From the NCBI GenBank assembly GCA_018417955.1, contig JACTVC010000013.1:766633-830632 (forward strand): a stretch of DNA of 64,000 nt, written 5' to 3'. Under the pieces are notes generated by a model. The model was not told the DNA's origin and made no database searches. It worked only from the letters and a program-made list of their open reading frames with translations. A program made the translations under genes and the position numbers. The DNA is from Laccaria trichodermophora (lineage: Eukaryota; Basidiomycota; Agaricomycetes; Agaricales; Hydnangiaceae). Of the stretch, positions 10,947 through 21,907 are shown in pieces (the stretch's first letter is position 1; every line of letters starts with the position of its first letter).

Positions 10947-13638
10947 ATGTCTTCTGGTCTATACGACATTATTTTCGCTGGTGGTAAGAGCTTAGGATTG
11001 TTGCTGGACCATCCGTGATAACTCCCCCAAGGTGGTACCGCAGGTTGCGTCGCAGCTGGTCGCCTTGCAAAGGCACACCCATCCTTGAAAATTCTGGTGA
11101 TGATCGTCCTTTTTGAGGGCAATGCGCTTGACTGAAAGTATTTCTACGTAGATCCTTGAAGCTGGCCCGCACACCCGCGAAGTTGAGACACACATCCAGC
11201 CTGCTCGCTACGTTAGCAACCTCAGAGGGCGTGGAGAAACGGTCACCTTCCACGTTGGGAAACCAAGCAAGTCTCTGAATGGGCGAGCTCCGATAGTTGC
11301 CTCTGGACGAGCCTTGGGTGGAGGTTCTAGCGTCAATGGTAAGCGTGTTCACGCTGAAACACGTAGAAAGGCTCACAAAATGTTTTCAGCCATGGTGTAC
11401 ACTCGTGCTGCAGCTTCAGACTACGATGACTGGGAAAAAAATTATGGCAACAGAGGATGGGCCTCGAAAGATCTTATCCCCCTCTTGAACAAGGTTTGTG
11501 TCTGGATTCTTTGTGTTCCTGCTTTCTCTTGAATACTGCCATAGGCTGAAACATATCAACCTCGAGTAAAGGATCCGTCTGTTCATGGTAAATCAGGCCC
11601 AATCAAAGTGTCAATTGCCGCCAGTCAGGTCACCATAGCCGAGCAGTTCCTTGCCGTGTCAAAAGTCTATGACAAGGAGAGAGGGCAGACCGATGACTTC
11701 AATGATTTTCACATCGTGAACGTGTATGCCGTACGTCGCTTTCCTCTTCTCCGTTAAAGTGCGTCTTTTGACGAGATTGGCCCTTTCGCAGAGATGGCCA
11801 AGGTATTGTATTTGTTGCCTCCGTGCTCTTTTGTTCTATGCTAAACCGGTCAAGGTACATCGATGGAGAATCCGGCAGACGTTCCGACGTCCCTCATCAC
11901 TACATCTACACCCAGGATCACAAGAATTTGACAATTCTGGACAGGCAGCGAGTCATTCGCGTCATCTTTGAGTACGTATCGATTGGTAAAGCAAGTCTCC
12001 TTCATAATGGTGTTCTGTAGGGGAACCAAAGCAGTTGGTGTCGAGTACGTCGCGGATAAGATCGTAAAAGCCAAGGGCGTGCAAGAACGAGAACCATCTG
12101 TGGCTCGAGCGTCTTACCTTGTCGTCCTTTCCGCAGGAGCGTTTGGATCACCAGCTATTCTGGAGAGATCAGGGATCGGTGCTAGCGAGCTGCTGAAGAA
12201 GAATAACATTAAACAAATTGCTGATCTTCCAGGAGTTGGCGAACATTACATGGGTGGGTCACTATTTGTCTCTATCGCAGGCACTGCTAGACGCTGATGG
12301 ATGGTGGAGATCACAACCTAATGTTTACGCCATTCTGTGGTGCGGATGATGTGGAATCCATGGATGATATCTTCTATGGGAAACAGGACGACGTCGCAAG
12401 TGAGTATGGGGAACACTATGACCACAAGAAGAGGATGTTGATTTCTCTTCCCTCGAAGCACATGTTGCTCAATGGCACGACGGAGGCAAGGGCCTGATGT
12501 CCCACAAGTGCATCTCTCACCTCACGCTCCGCTTTTTTGTCAATGCTCAACATGTCGTACAGTGGAACTGACGCCGGCATCAAGTTGAGACCCAACGCTG
12601 AAGAGCTCAAAGAGCTCGGAACTGCATTTGAGAGCAGATGGAAGACATACTTTGCCAATGCTCCTGACAAGCCTGTCGTGATCGCGGGGACCGTGGCCTG
12701 GTAAGCTAAAGCTCATCTAGCACCCCCTCCATCTGCTGATGATCCTTGTCAGCCTCACGTACCGGGACCTCAACCATCCGCCAGGCAAGTACTACAGCAT
12801 GCAATACTTTACAGTAAGTCTAGCGGCTGCTTCTTTCACATGGTACTTAGCCGTCATAGTGCTATCCTCTATCCACTGGGCATGTCCATATCACTGCTGG
12901 GCTAGATCCTTACGCTCCTCTTGACTTTCATCCTGGGTACCTTGACGAGTAGGTTCTTTTTTACTCTGCTCTTGGCGCAAGCTCGGTCACTGACGGGGGT
13001 TCATTCGACAGTCCGGCTGATTTAGGTGTCCTGAGATGGGCATACAAGTGGACTCGCGAGCTCGCCCGCCGCATGGATACGTTCCGTGGCGAGCTGGCAG
13101 GCGGACACCCGGAATTTCCTGCGGGGAGCAAAGCAGCGGCCAAGACCGCCACTTTAGGACCTGAATCAATCGATTCACCGAAGATCGTCTATGCAGCTGA
13201 AGACGATGCAGCTATCGATGATTATCACCGAAACAAAGGTGTGACTTAATCTCGCCATCGGTTTGTATGACGCTGAAGTCTGGTTTGGTTGCACAGTCGG
13301 GACCACGTGGCATTCTGTTCAGTGAATTGGCTCGTAATTCCATTATGAAACTCACCATTTTTCTAAAGATCGGTACTTGCGCAATGAAACCGCGCGAACA
13401 GGGAGGAGTAGTTGATCCAAGGTTGAACGTCTACGGTGTTCAGAATCTCAAGGTCGCAGGTGAGAATCATATGTTCTCGATTGGTCATGGGAACTTCCTG
13501 ACTCTCTACCTAGACCTCAGCATCGCACCTGAAAACGTAGGAGCAAATACCTACAACACCGCCATCGCCATCGGTGAAAAGGCGGCATTGATAATTGCGG
13601 AGGATTTGTATAGGCACAAATTGTCATCCCGTTTGTGA
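10947..13638 (+). CDS. Alcohol (methanol) oxidase, GMC oxidoreductase family
   Basis: FAD-dependent oxidation of short primary alcohols such as methanol to aldehyde plus H2O2. Seventeen exons join in frame to 609 aa: 10947-10983, 11032-11096, 11152-11338, 11390-11493, 11545-11730, 11792-11802, 11855-11971, 12021-12253, 12310-12399, 12459-12507, 12563-12700, 12753-12813, 12860-12948, 13012-13238, 13297-13316, 13369-13459, 13514-13638. Seen: FAD motif GGGTAG at 12-17, GGGSSVN at 90-96, GMC signature GAFGSPAILERSGIG at 275-289, catalytic His537 (TTWHSIGTC) and Asn580 (GANTYN). Exon 6 is 11 nt. The C-terminus is SRL, a canonical type 1 peroxisomal signal. Somewhat shorter than typical fungal enzymes (about 650 aa). 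Confidence 0.88.
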
Positions 13639-14149
13639 CAATGACATTGACAACTTTGTGACAACCAGAACACGATACAGATTCAAATTTTGTCATTGAT
13701 CACTGAGCTGCCAATGTCAACCCCTTCAAGTGTATTAACAGGTGCAGGCATGAGCACAACTCTGAAAGTCGGACCTGGGAGACTGGCGCCCAATCTTGCC
13801 TGTATCAACGTTTCCGGGGTGGCTGGGCCTCGGCCACTCATGGGATTAAGCCTCAATAAATGAACAGTTTCCGATCTCATAGTCTCGACACTAGCCGACA
13901 CTGGGTTCGTAACACTCAAACTACTAGATCTCGGTCAATGGCAAGAGGCGAGACTCGACTTCGACTTCTTGACCTTCAATGGAAACGCGCTCGTTATGGG
14001 CTGTGAATCGGTAGTGAAATGTCCTTTGTGAAGGAGAAAGTTTTCGACTTAAGAATGTGTCGCGGGCCACGGGTAAGTTATCTGCCAACCATTCATATGC
14101 TATCCTTACATTTAGTATACAGATTTCCGTTTGGTCCACTCATTGACGT
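13639..14149. other. Intergenic stretch
   Basis: No supported gene. It separates the alcohol oxidase from the reverse-strand pseudogene. The TTTGTGACAATGAC words right after the oxidase stop form a small direct repeat (13634-13665). Confidence 0.35.
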
Positions 14150-14860
14150 TTATTCTGTTTCAATATCCTTCCCGGAGCTTTCTCCTCCCTCGGAATCACC
14201 CTTTCGATCATCCCCCTCCTGGTTCCAAGACCCCTCGATAATTTCCATGGTCTCCTCATTCCACTTACACCTCTTAAATTCATCAGGTGTAATAGACCGA
14301 GTAGGCTGCGGGCCTCCCGATTTAGATGACCTCCATGGGTGCCTGGGCTTTGGAGGATTCGGGTCAATCCTCTCCGGTATCAATTTCGGTTCCTCCAAAT
14401 GAATGTTGTAGTGATCCATCCTCGAACCCCACTTCAAATCGCTTGGGTCAGCTCCAAGGCTCACCAACCATTCCTTAACTTTCCACGCCTCCTCGTCCTC
14501 GATGGCATCTGGGATTCCAGTGACCGGAGGCGGGTAAGGCTAGGGTACCTCAGTGGCGCTGACGATGATCAAAAGAAGAGGTTGGCTCGTATGATCCACG
14601 CAACAGCCGCTTTGATATCGAGCTTGTCGACCTTGGAAAAGTAATCATTGAACACTTCATGCGGGGGGGATTCTGTGCTCCAAATCTCGTGGCGCTTGCC
14701 CTCGTACTCAAACGCATTCTTTTGGGCAACCTTGTGGGCAGTGTCAAGCGTCATAAAATATCCAGCAACTTGAGTGGTGCTCTTCGTGACGGTGACTAAT
14801 GTCATTTCCCTTTAGAACTCTCTCGACGGCGAACTGAAGATATAGGCCTACAAGTCAACT
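14150..14860 (-). pseudogene. Broken copy of the 263-aa unknown family
   Basis: Closely similar to the gene at 15709-16500: both have STTQVAGY, TLDTAHKVAQ, FEYEGKRH, DAIEDE, WLVSLGAD, INPNPPKP/IDPNPPKP and CKWNEETMEII. After the AAV motif the frame is lost by a small indel near 14580-14600. In the restored frame a TAG replaces the Trp codon of the intact VPWPHPP segment. The N-terminal part is also badly diverged. The C-terminal tail is longer and acidic (EGGESSGKDIETE). No intron boundary removes these defects, so this is called a pseudogene. Confidence 0.75.
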
Positions 14861-15708
14861 TTATCTCTGGGTACTTTTGCGAGGCGACGACCTTCCCGTC
14901 AAGCTTATTCAACTCTAGCAAGGTCAGCCATCCTCAAGAATGAAGAGCTGTCCTTGTCCAGTAAATCTAAGTCGTGACGATCTTCAAGGCTGAATGACTC
15001 AACAGAGGCGAAGACAAGCTTGTCAATGGGTGGATCAAGTTGGGCAAGATAAGAGTGAGAAGATCGATGAGGGTAAGGTACTCATGTATGTATCTGGGAA
15101 GATAAGCCGTCAGCCTGCCCCGATATATTTACCTCATTAATGCCGACAGGTTCCACACGCCAAATGAAATCCTTCAAGTTGGGTCTTCATCTCCTTTTCC
15201 GTGCGATTAGCGCTGGGCATGAGACCGTGAAAGAAGGGCCACAGAAGCCATATTGTCTACAGCCAACTTAACGGCTCGACGTCATTTCCTCGGCTTGTTG
15301 CGGACGGCATGCAAAGGCTCCTGGCATGGTGAATGGGAAAGCGTGGTGCTCGAGCACAACAAATCCGACTTAGTTGATTGATTAATTTTTTTTGCGTCGG
15401 TTTCGTGCAGAAAACGCACAAGTCTGAAGGGGCCCTGTTGGGATCCGCGGTAACATGGGGCTAGGCGAAACCAACTAAAACGCCTAACACAATTGTCCTT
15501 GTGATATGTTCTTGATCTTTGGACTTTTCACAAGTAAAGGTCGCGCGCGAAGTCATTTATCCATACACAATCCTTCCATATACTAGTAGCATGTTCCTCA
15601 ATCGCTCTGCTCGGCTAAATTTATTCGATCTCATTATCTTCTTATGCGAAGCTAATTAGCATCTCCTCCCTCGGAATCAACCTTTACGTCGTCCTCTCCC
15701 TCCTGATT
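14861..15708. other. Duplicated flank of the unknown family
   Basis: No gene is seen. About 15020-15220 resembles 16590-16770: both contain GGTGGATCA, CGATGAG, TTAATGCCGA.AGGTT and ACACGCC in the same order. So the duplicated unit includes upstream flank as well as the gene, with a unit length of about 1.6 kb. Confidence 0.5.
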
Positions 15709-16500
15709 TCAAGAGGCTGGAATGATCTCCATTGTCTCCTCATTCCACTTACACCTCTCCAATTGCTCGGATCTGAGCATCGAATGTCCTGGCTTGATTG
15801 CCATCCACAGGCTGGCTGGCTTGGGAGGGTTCGGGTTGATCCTCTGCGGCGTAAATTTCGGTTCTTTTAAATCGATATCCCACCAATCTATCCTCGAACC
15901 CCACTCCAGATCAGTTACGTCGGCCCCCAGGCTCACCAACCAATCCTTTATCTCCAATGCCCCCTCGTCCTCGATCGCGTCGGGAATAGTGACTGGGGGA
16001 GGGTGGGGCCAGGGTACAATCATTGCGCTCGTGATGATCAGGAGAAGACGTGAATTCTCCTCGTATCCACGAGCTATGGCCGCTTTCACGTCGAGCCTGT
16101 CGATCTTGGCGAAGTAATCATCGAACACCTCGTCCTGGGGGTATGGTGTACCCCAAATTTTGTGGCGTTTTCCTTCGTACTCAAACCCATTTCTCTGGGC
16201 GACCTTGTGGGCTGTATCAAGCGTCATAAGGTACCCGGCAACTTGAGTGGTACTCCTTGTAACGGAAACTAATATCACTGCCTCAATACTGTTGAAGCGA
16301 ACGATTGCTAAGCGCTTACCGGTATACCCCCCGAATTGCATCGTCTCCGGTAAATTGGGATTGTAGATGGAATGGTCCAAAGTTGTGGCAGCGTCCTCTT
16401 GGTTTGCGTCGACCTCCTCATCCGCGACAACCTCTTCGAGCATGCTCGTATCCAATTCTTCCAAGTTTGTATTCTTCAACGCATCAGAAAGAACGTCCAT
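15709..16500 (-). CDS. Unknown protein, intact member of a local duplicated family
   Basis: A single exon of 263 aa starting MDVLSDALKN. The N-terminal 45 residues are acidic (LEEVVADEEVDANQED). Then FGGYTGKRLAIVRF, a TRSTTQVAGYLMTLDTAHK motif, KIWGTPYPQDEVFDDYF, the hydrophobic strand LLLIITSAMIVPW, and a Pro-rich C-terminus with INPNPPKPASLW. The order suggests a compact alpha/beta domain, but I recognise no family. The tandem neighbour at 14150-14860 is a pseudogene and a more diverged relic lies near 18220-18700, so this is the only copy here with coding capacity. No signal peptide or membrane segment. Confidence 0.7.
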   Translation of the reverse strand: MDVLSDALKNTNLEELDTSMLEEVVADEEVDANQEDAATTLDHSIYNPNLPETMQFGGYTGKRLAIVRFNSIEAVILVSVTRSTTQVAGYLMTLDTAHKVAQRNGFEYEGKRHKIWGTPYPQDEVFDDYFAKIDRLDVKAAIARGYEENSRLLLIITSAMIVPWPHPPPVTIPDAIEDEGALEIKDWLVSLGADVTDLEWGSRIDWWDIDLKEPKFTPQRINPNPPKPASLWMAIKPGHSMLRSEQLERCKWNEETMEIIPAS

Positions 16501-18219
16501 TGTCGAAAAAGTAAGAACTAGATTCCTTAGTTAAAAAAGCTAGTTACGACGTTTGCTAAGATAACTCACCAGAGGCAAGGTCAAATTTTTCTGGGGGTGG
16601 ATCAGTCAGACAAGATATGGGTGAGAACATCGATGAGTGTACGGTATATATGTCTGTATCTTGGGAGATCAGCCTATCAACCCCCAAATATGTGCCTCCT
16701 TAATGCCGAGAGGTTACACACGCCGAATGAAGCTGGTTCTCGATCTGACCTGTCTCCTTAGCGCTGGGCTTGCAATTTTGGAAAGGAAACTATCCACTCA
16801 TACCCACGTTAGGTTTATCATAATGCCCGCAACGACGCGATGAATATCCAATGGCGCGTCCATTTTTGGTAGACTGCAAGTCAACGCCCGAACGCGACGA
16901 TGGGACATATAAGAAATGGTGCTTCGTCCCCAAATGCGACGTATAAAGTTGCGGGGTCAGATAGAACCTTGCTAGCGTGGAGAAAGGTGAGTTTCTGGGC
17001 CGGCCTAACATGGAGGCGACTAGTAAGTTTGTTTTCGTTCTAAAAAAAAGTCCTTCACTGACTTGAAAAGCCTCCTGTTCCAATGAGGTACGGGCAGCAT
17101 ACCTATGCATGGAGTAGTCAACCTTTCATTAATGGGAAGGCTATCTCATGATTGATGACTCTCTTCTTGACAATTGCTTGACAATCAATTCATGAGCATC
17201 TTGAAAGTTGGCGCGTTGAGTGCAAGTTTCAATTGGCACGTGATGTCGTTTCCTTCGCGCCCAGAATGTCGGACCGCCCGCTGACATGGCTACAAGCCCC
17301 AGGGCTCTTAGCCTTGAGGCTCATTCGGAAAACGCCGCTGAGGCTCTCACGTGCGACCACAACTAAACGTGACGAGGTGATGGGTCCGTCGCGTCCGTCG
17401 CGTTGGTATCGCTTCTCCGTTTCCCTTCTGTACTTATCACGCCGCTCGCAAACATTCAGTTCCACATATATACAATTTATTTAGAGCATTAAACACACAA
17501 AAATTTCACTGCCACATCATGCTTAAGTGGTAGTTACTGGTGCTAATTGGTTGATGCTTAGCCAGTGCTTAGCTTACTTTGCAAGTTCTTCTTTCTAATT
17601 TTCACTATGTATACATTTGTCTTAGAATAATGTAAGTTTATTCTTCGTGAAATCCGTCACCGTATAAGGCTATAGCATTGACACTCTATTTGGTAAAGTG
17701 TTTGGTGGTGTTGATTCCCTCACTCCACATCATTTTCAGAAAAATTGGGGTATCTTTCACAAAAGTTGTCTGGAATTTGAAAGCTTCTCTTGTTTTTATT
17801 ACTCACAGAAAATTATTCGAGACGTTGGTCGTTCCACGAAAAAGTCTATGTAAGTTGTTGTTTAAACGGAGTCTGATGGGCTCGCGGGGTTTGCCGAATT
17901 CTTGATTGTTCTCGGCGTGGCCCATCAATGGCCCATCAATGATTGCACAAACAAGTACAACAAGCCTTAGGGCTAATAGCCCTAAGGCTAGTAGCCGACT
18001 CTCCGGGCGGTCAGACGATCCCTTCGCGCCTAATCTTGAAGGAGGCTTTTAATGTCAGATGAACACAGCCAGTGGGACGTGTTTTGTTCGTTTTTTTAAT
18101 TGTGGACGAAAAGTAAAGTTTTTGGGACTGAATGAAAGTCTCTTCAATCTAGTCTCCTCATTAATATCGAATGTGTTCCACTTTTCCTTTACCACATACC
18201 TCCTCCACCACTTCTCCCT
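16501..18219. other. Gene-poor stretch with a perfect palindrome
   Basis: No supported gene over 1.7 kb. Short frames near 16790-17465 lack coding character. Notable items are a direct repeat GGCCCATCAATG at 17919-17942 and a perfect inverted repeat at 17963-17989 (see separate entry). Confidence 0.4.
17963..17989. repeat. Perfect 12-bp inverted repeat with 3-nt spacer
   Basis: AGCCTTAGGGCT, spacer AAT, AGCCCTAAGGCT. All 12 pairs match. The words AGCC and CCTTAGGG recur nearby. It could be a hairpin terminator, a foldback-element remnant or chance. Confidence 0.7.
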
Positions 18220-18220
18220 C

Positions 18221-18700
18221 CTATATAATTTTTACGACAATGTGCAGATTGTCGAGGTTAGGAGTTTTTAAATCCGTGCGGGGCGGTTTGATTCTCTGAG
18301 GAGTGAGCAAGGGGTTAGTTACCCTTGCCAGGTTATCCCACAAGAAAACATCGACCCTAGCCCAATCATTGACATCACTAATAATTAGACGAAGCGGTGG
18401 TTCGGACTCATCGCGAGGGAGCACAGTTGCGGATTTGAGGTCGAGTTTATTTATTCTGGCGAGAAAGTCGCCGAAAACTGATGTCGACTGTCCAAGTTAA
18501 ACCCTTCTTCTGGCAGATAATTACCGTCAGGAAGACTCGCTTGAACGGAAAGAGAAAAAACTCACAGCCTAGAGAAGTCCAGGAACAGACGGGGTCAGTT
18601 TCGACTTTTTCAACGAAAAGACTCGGCGCTCTCAAATTTCTCTTTAACGTCTTCCAAAGTTGCGTTCGTTGCAATATCCACGAGTGCACATCAAAGTAGA
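18221..18700 (-). pseudogene. Highly diverged relic of the 263-aa unknown family
   Basis: Reverse-strand frames contain, in order, DIATNATLEDVKEKFE (compare TLDTAHKVAQRNGFE), DFLARINKLDLKSA (compare DYFAKIDRLDVKAA), PPLRLIISDVND (compare RLLLIITSAMI) and NPLLTPQRIKPP (compare EPKFTPQRINPN). They are separated by frame changes and stops. This makes it a third, older family member in addition to 15709-16500 and 14150-14860. Confidence 0.5.
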
Positions 18701-18928
18701 CGCTCAGAATCTAGGTGATATGCTCGCCATTCAGGCTACATGTCCGATGGCCAGACAAGCACATTACGTCCTTAAGAGGAAGTCAACAAATTTCGATAGA
18801 TCTCCCATGGACCCTTAGGCCCCATTTTTCATGCTTTCTAGAAAATTTGTCAAGCGGAACCCAATACCAAGATTAAGCGAATCACCTTTCTCTTTGCATT
18901 CAATTACATTGATTTCTTGGTGCAAAAG

Positions 18929-19755
18929 TCAAAACCAATCATCGTCACCATTATTGCCACCACGTCTTCCCTTCTTCACCTCACTGTGATGATCTTTCTC
19001 GGCTCTTCGACGCGCCTTCTCCAATTTGACCAGTTCTTCCACTTTCTTCTTCTGCTCTGGGGAAGGAGTTTTTTTGATCGGGGCAGAAGAGGCGTCGATA
19101 ATGATGGAGTGTAGCTTTCGGTCCTAGTCAACATCACGGCCTACTTATAATACAGTTTTTCTGAATGAAGTACCTTTGAAAAACAATCGTCCGCGTTCTG
19201 CGATTGTGATTCATATACAGTCGAAGTGAGCAGGATGGAATGTGACGAGGCGACGTAGTGCGGCTATTGAACAAATTCAGAACAGACTCGTTGGGCCTGA
19301 TTGGATGAAGATAACGAGTACGTTGTTCTCTAGGTGCTCTCTGGCCCAGACAGGGATCCATGGCGCGTTCACGGAGCAGTGAAGGGTTGCCTTTATGTTC
19401 GCCTTGTTGATATGCTGCACTGGATTTAATTGTCATCGTCCCACACAAAAAGCGGCGTGCATACCTGATCCAAACCACCCGACCCAGATATCTTCGAGAA
19501 CGATATGTCCACGCCGCCTGCACCTTTGAGAGTCGGAACCTGCTTGAAGTTTTCTACCCATGTGCGCGCCTCCGCCATGTGTTCCGGAGAGTGAAGTTTT
19601 GTAAGTGGGGGAACATTCGGTAGGTAGTCGGTGGTTGCTCCATGATGGGAGTGACGCAGATGAGATGTCGGGAGCAAAGCACTGACATTTTTAAAATGTT
19701 GGTTTTCGGACGTAACATACAAGGGGGAGATCGCGCGGAAGAAACGGGAATACAT
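18929..19755 (-). CDS. ICT1/Pth4-like RF-1 domain protein with altered GGQ
   Basis: Five exons (reverse): 19755-19721, 19681-19465, 19414-19322, 19263-19174, 19114-18929; 206 aa. The family (human ICT1/MRPL58, yeast Pth4) hydrolyses peptidyl-tRNA on stalled mitochondrial ribosomes. Seen: EARTWVENFK, VDISFSKISGSGG, KATLHCSVNAPWIPVWARE, HYVASSHSILLTSTV, SQSQNADDCFSKLH, and a basic Lys/Arg-rich tail (EKARRRAEK, KKGRRGG) as expected for ribosome binding. The invariant GGQ reads GGLDQ at the exon 2/3 junction; using another donor would give GVQ. The 39-nt first intron is open and could be retained. The release activity is therefore doubtful, although all other conserved blocks are intact. Confidence 0.75.
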
Positions 19756-19801
19756 AAGAGATGCAAGAAAATGTCTTCAAAAATTCCTTAAGATCATCGA
19801 T

Positions 19802-19874
19802 GGCCAACGTGGGGATCGAACCCAAGACCTTCGCGTTATTAGCACGACGCTCTAACCAGCTGAGCTAGTCGGCC
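19802..19874 (-). tRNA. tRNA-Ile (anticodon AAT)
   Basis: The reverse strand folds as a 73-nt cloverleaf. The acceptor arm GGCCGAC pairs with GTTGGCC (one G-T), the D-arm has AGCTCAGCTGGTTAGAGC, and the T-arm has GGTTCGATCC. The anticodon loop CTAATAA has AAT at 19838-19840. No intron is present. The terminal CCA is not encoded, as usual in eukaryotes. It lies 137 bp beyond the 3' end of LYHGT-D. Confidence 0.93.
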
Positions 19875-20011
19875 GATGCAGGATCTTGAAATATTCGTTA
19901 CAGACTTTACTTAGTTAGCATATACCCAGTACGCCTTCTCAGCTACTTACTAAACATGAGTGTCGCGTCAAGGATAAAACAGTTTCGGTGCCGTTGCATA
20001 CTTATTATTCT

Positions 20012-21907
20012 TTACATATCAAAGGGCTCCACGCGACGAAGGCATATTGGCTGCGGTCGGAGCACATACTCATCATCATCCAATCCGCGCTCTAATGCAT
20101 TCTCCATCTCCAAACGACGGAAATTTCGCCTTTGCCGTCGCTCGAAAAACGGCCATGTGGGCATGTAACAGAACTCCTCGTACTCGCAAGCAGGCCTACA
20201 CGTAGCCCATACACCCCAATCTAGCCATTCCATTAAGTAGTCTGTTTGCTCTTGCCATCGGTGTACCGCACTCATAACAGACCCCAACGCTGGCACGGAG
20301 GGGGGACTGTGAGAGGGCAGTATGATATCCAGTCCCAATTCGACGCCCTCGGCCCACATCCCGGCGACAACGCGGCAGATCTCTTTTGACACGCCCTGGA
20401 TAGAACGCAGGAGCAGCTTCTCGGATTGCGTCAATTTTGCAGATATCCGGTAATTCGAGGCAATAAATCGTGTGTGCGTCGTAGCGCAATATTCATAAAC
20501 CGGCGATGCCCAAGCGCGGTTTTTCGATGCGGAGCTAGGCGTAGAAGTGTAGAGGATATATGGCACTAGCATACTCCTCAGATGGCCTACAGCTACTTTG
20601 GCGTCTTCCTCCCCGGTCGCGGTTTTGAGGAGGTATCGAAGGACATCCAAGCGCTCTGCGTACCGATCTATAATAGTCTGAATCAGAGTCTGCCAATCAA
20701 CTCCGCTCCCTTCGCCGTCATGTTGTTCAATAATTTCGCGAAGTCTCGCCCTAAAAGCCGCCAGATCTGGAGCATCGAGCCCTTCTAAACGATGTTCCCA
20801 TCGCTCCTGGCCGACTCTTAACGCTGCCAAGCTTGGAAAGCGCTCAGAATCATAGAATGATATGAGGCGGGTTGGGTCGAGGTGAAGCCGCCTATCACCT
20901 GGGTAACTATTATGCCAAGTACCAGCCTCTATAGCGCGCTGGAGTACATGCATTTTATCCGGCGAAGATCGGTTGTCGGCCACAGAAAGTGGCGGGGGCG
21001 AGGAGGTCTTGGGTTTTTTAGGATGGGGATATGTCATCTTGTGGTCGCCTTTAACGAGATTGAGAAAAGAGACCATCTCTATCCCATCGCTAAGGTCACA
21101 GATCATTATTTCGCTGGTGGTTGGGTTTCAGTGAGGAAATAAGTCATTAGATTTATCAGGCAACGTACAAGTCCATCTCCATTCTTCAAACAGATATTTC
21201 GTTAGTTACACGGGGGCCAATAATTTGAAGTACACACCTGACGAAACCATCCAAACCAAGTTCCTTCCCCCATTTACATAGCTCGTCAATCCTCTTCCTC
21301 TCTTGAAAAGTCCATTCGGGTTTAATCTCTCCCCAAAGCAGGATATCCTGACTATCCATCGGGCCTCCCTCCATGTTTGCCGCACTACTGCCGTCAAAAT
21401 ATAGCACTTTGAGAGGGCGCGTTGTAGCCAGCGTAAGATGCCAGCATCCTGCCGGTTTCTGATCGGTATCCGCACGAGCCTGAGCACCTGTCGGCTCGGT
21501 TTGACAGAACATGTAAGAGTGTTCTGGATCCATGGCAATCCAACCTGGCTTCGAGGGTACTTCGCGCTTATAAGTCCCGTGATAAAGGAGTGTTCCCACT
21601 GGAACCGTGCTGAGCACAATGGTATGGCCTAGAAGAACGTGAGCTTCCCCATTTGAATCGATAGCGTGCGTATGACAATACCATTTCGATAACGAGTATT
21701 TCCCCAGTGCTGGAACAAATTGCTGACAGTATCAAAGACGAGGTGGTTCGTTGTGTATAAATCTGGTCCTATGTCGAAATCCCACTCTAGAGTTTGAGTT
21801 GAGGAAGTTGCGGAGGACGCGTGGGGAGTTTCTTGGGCGCGTTGCGCGCCAATGGCGAGAATAGCCCAGAATAAGAGTTCGTTTCTAGACCAGCGAAGGA
21901 GGCGCAT
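20012..21907 (-). CDS. LYHGT-family secreted protein of unknown function, copy D (solo)
   Basis: Exons (reverse) 21907-21682, 21628-21238, 21183-21169 (15 nt) and 21113-20012 give 577 aa. The N-terminus MRLLRWSRNELLFWAILAIG is a good signal-peptide candidate. Key blocks: NHLVFDTVSNLFQHW, NTRYRNG, VPVGTLLYHGT, DPEHSYMFC, VLYFDGSSAANM, DSQDILLWGE; then SFYDSERFPS, IIDRYAERLDVL, YEYCATTHTRFI, SIQGVSKEICR, CEYEEFCYMPTWPF, CLRRVEPF. Exon structure equals copies B and C, but protein divergence is clearly larger and no hydrolase partner lies beside it. It may be the ancestral or a functionally distinct locus. Confidence 0.82.

Noticed and set aside
10947..13638. Alcohol oxidase as a pseudogene
   Set aside because: Raw frames look broken, but 17 exons with GT-AG borders restore a continuous 609-aa protein with all catalytic residues.
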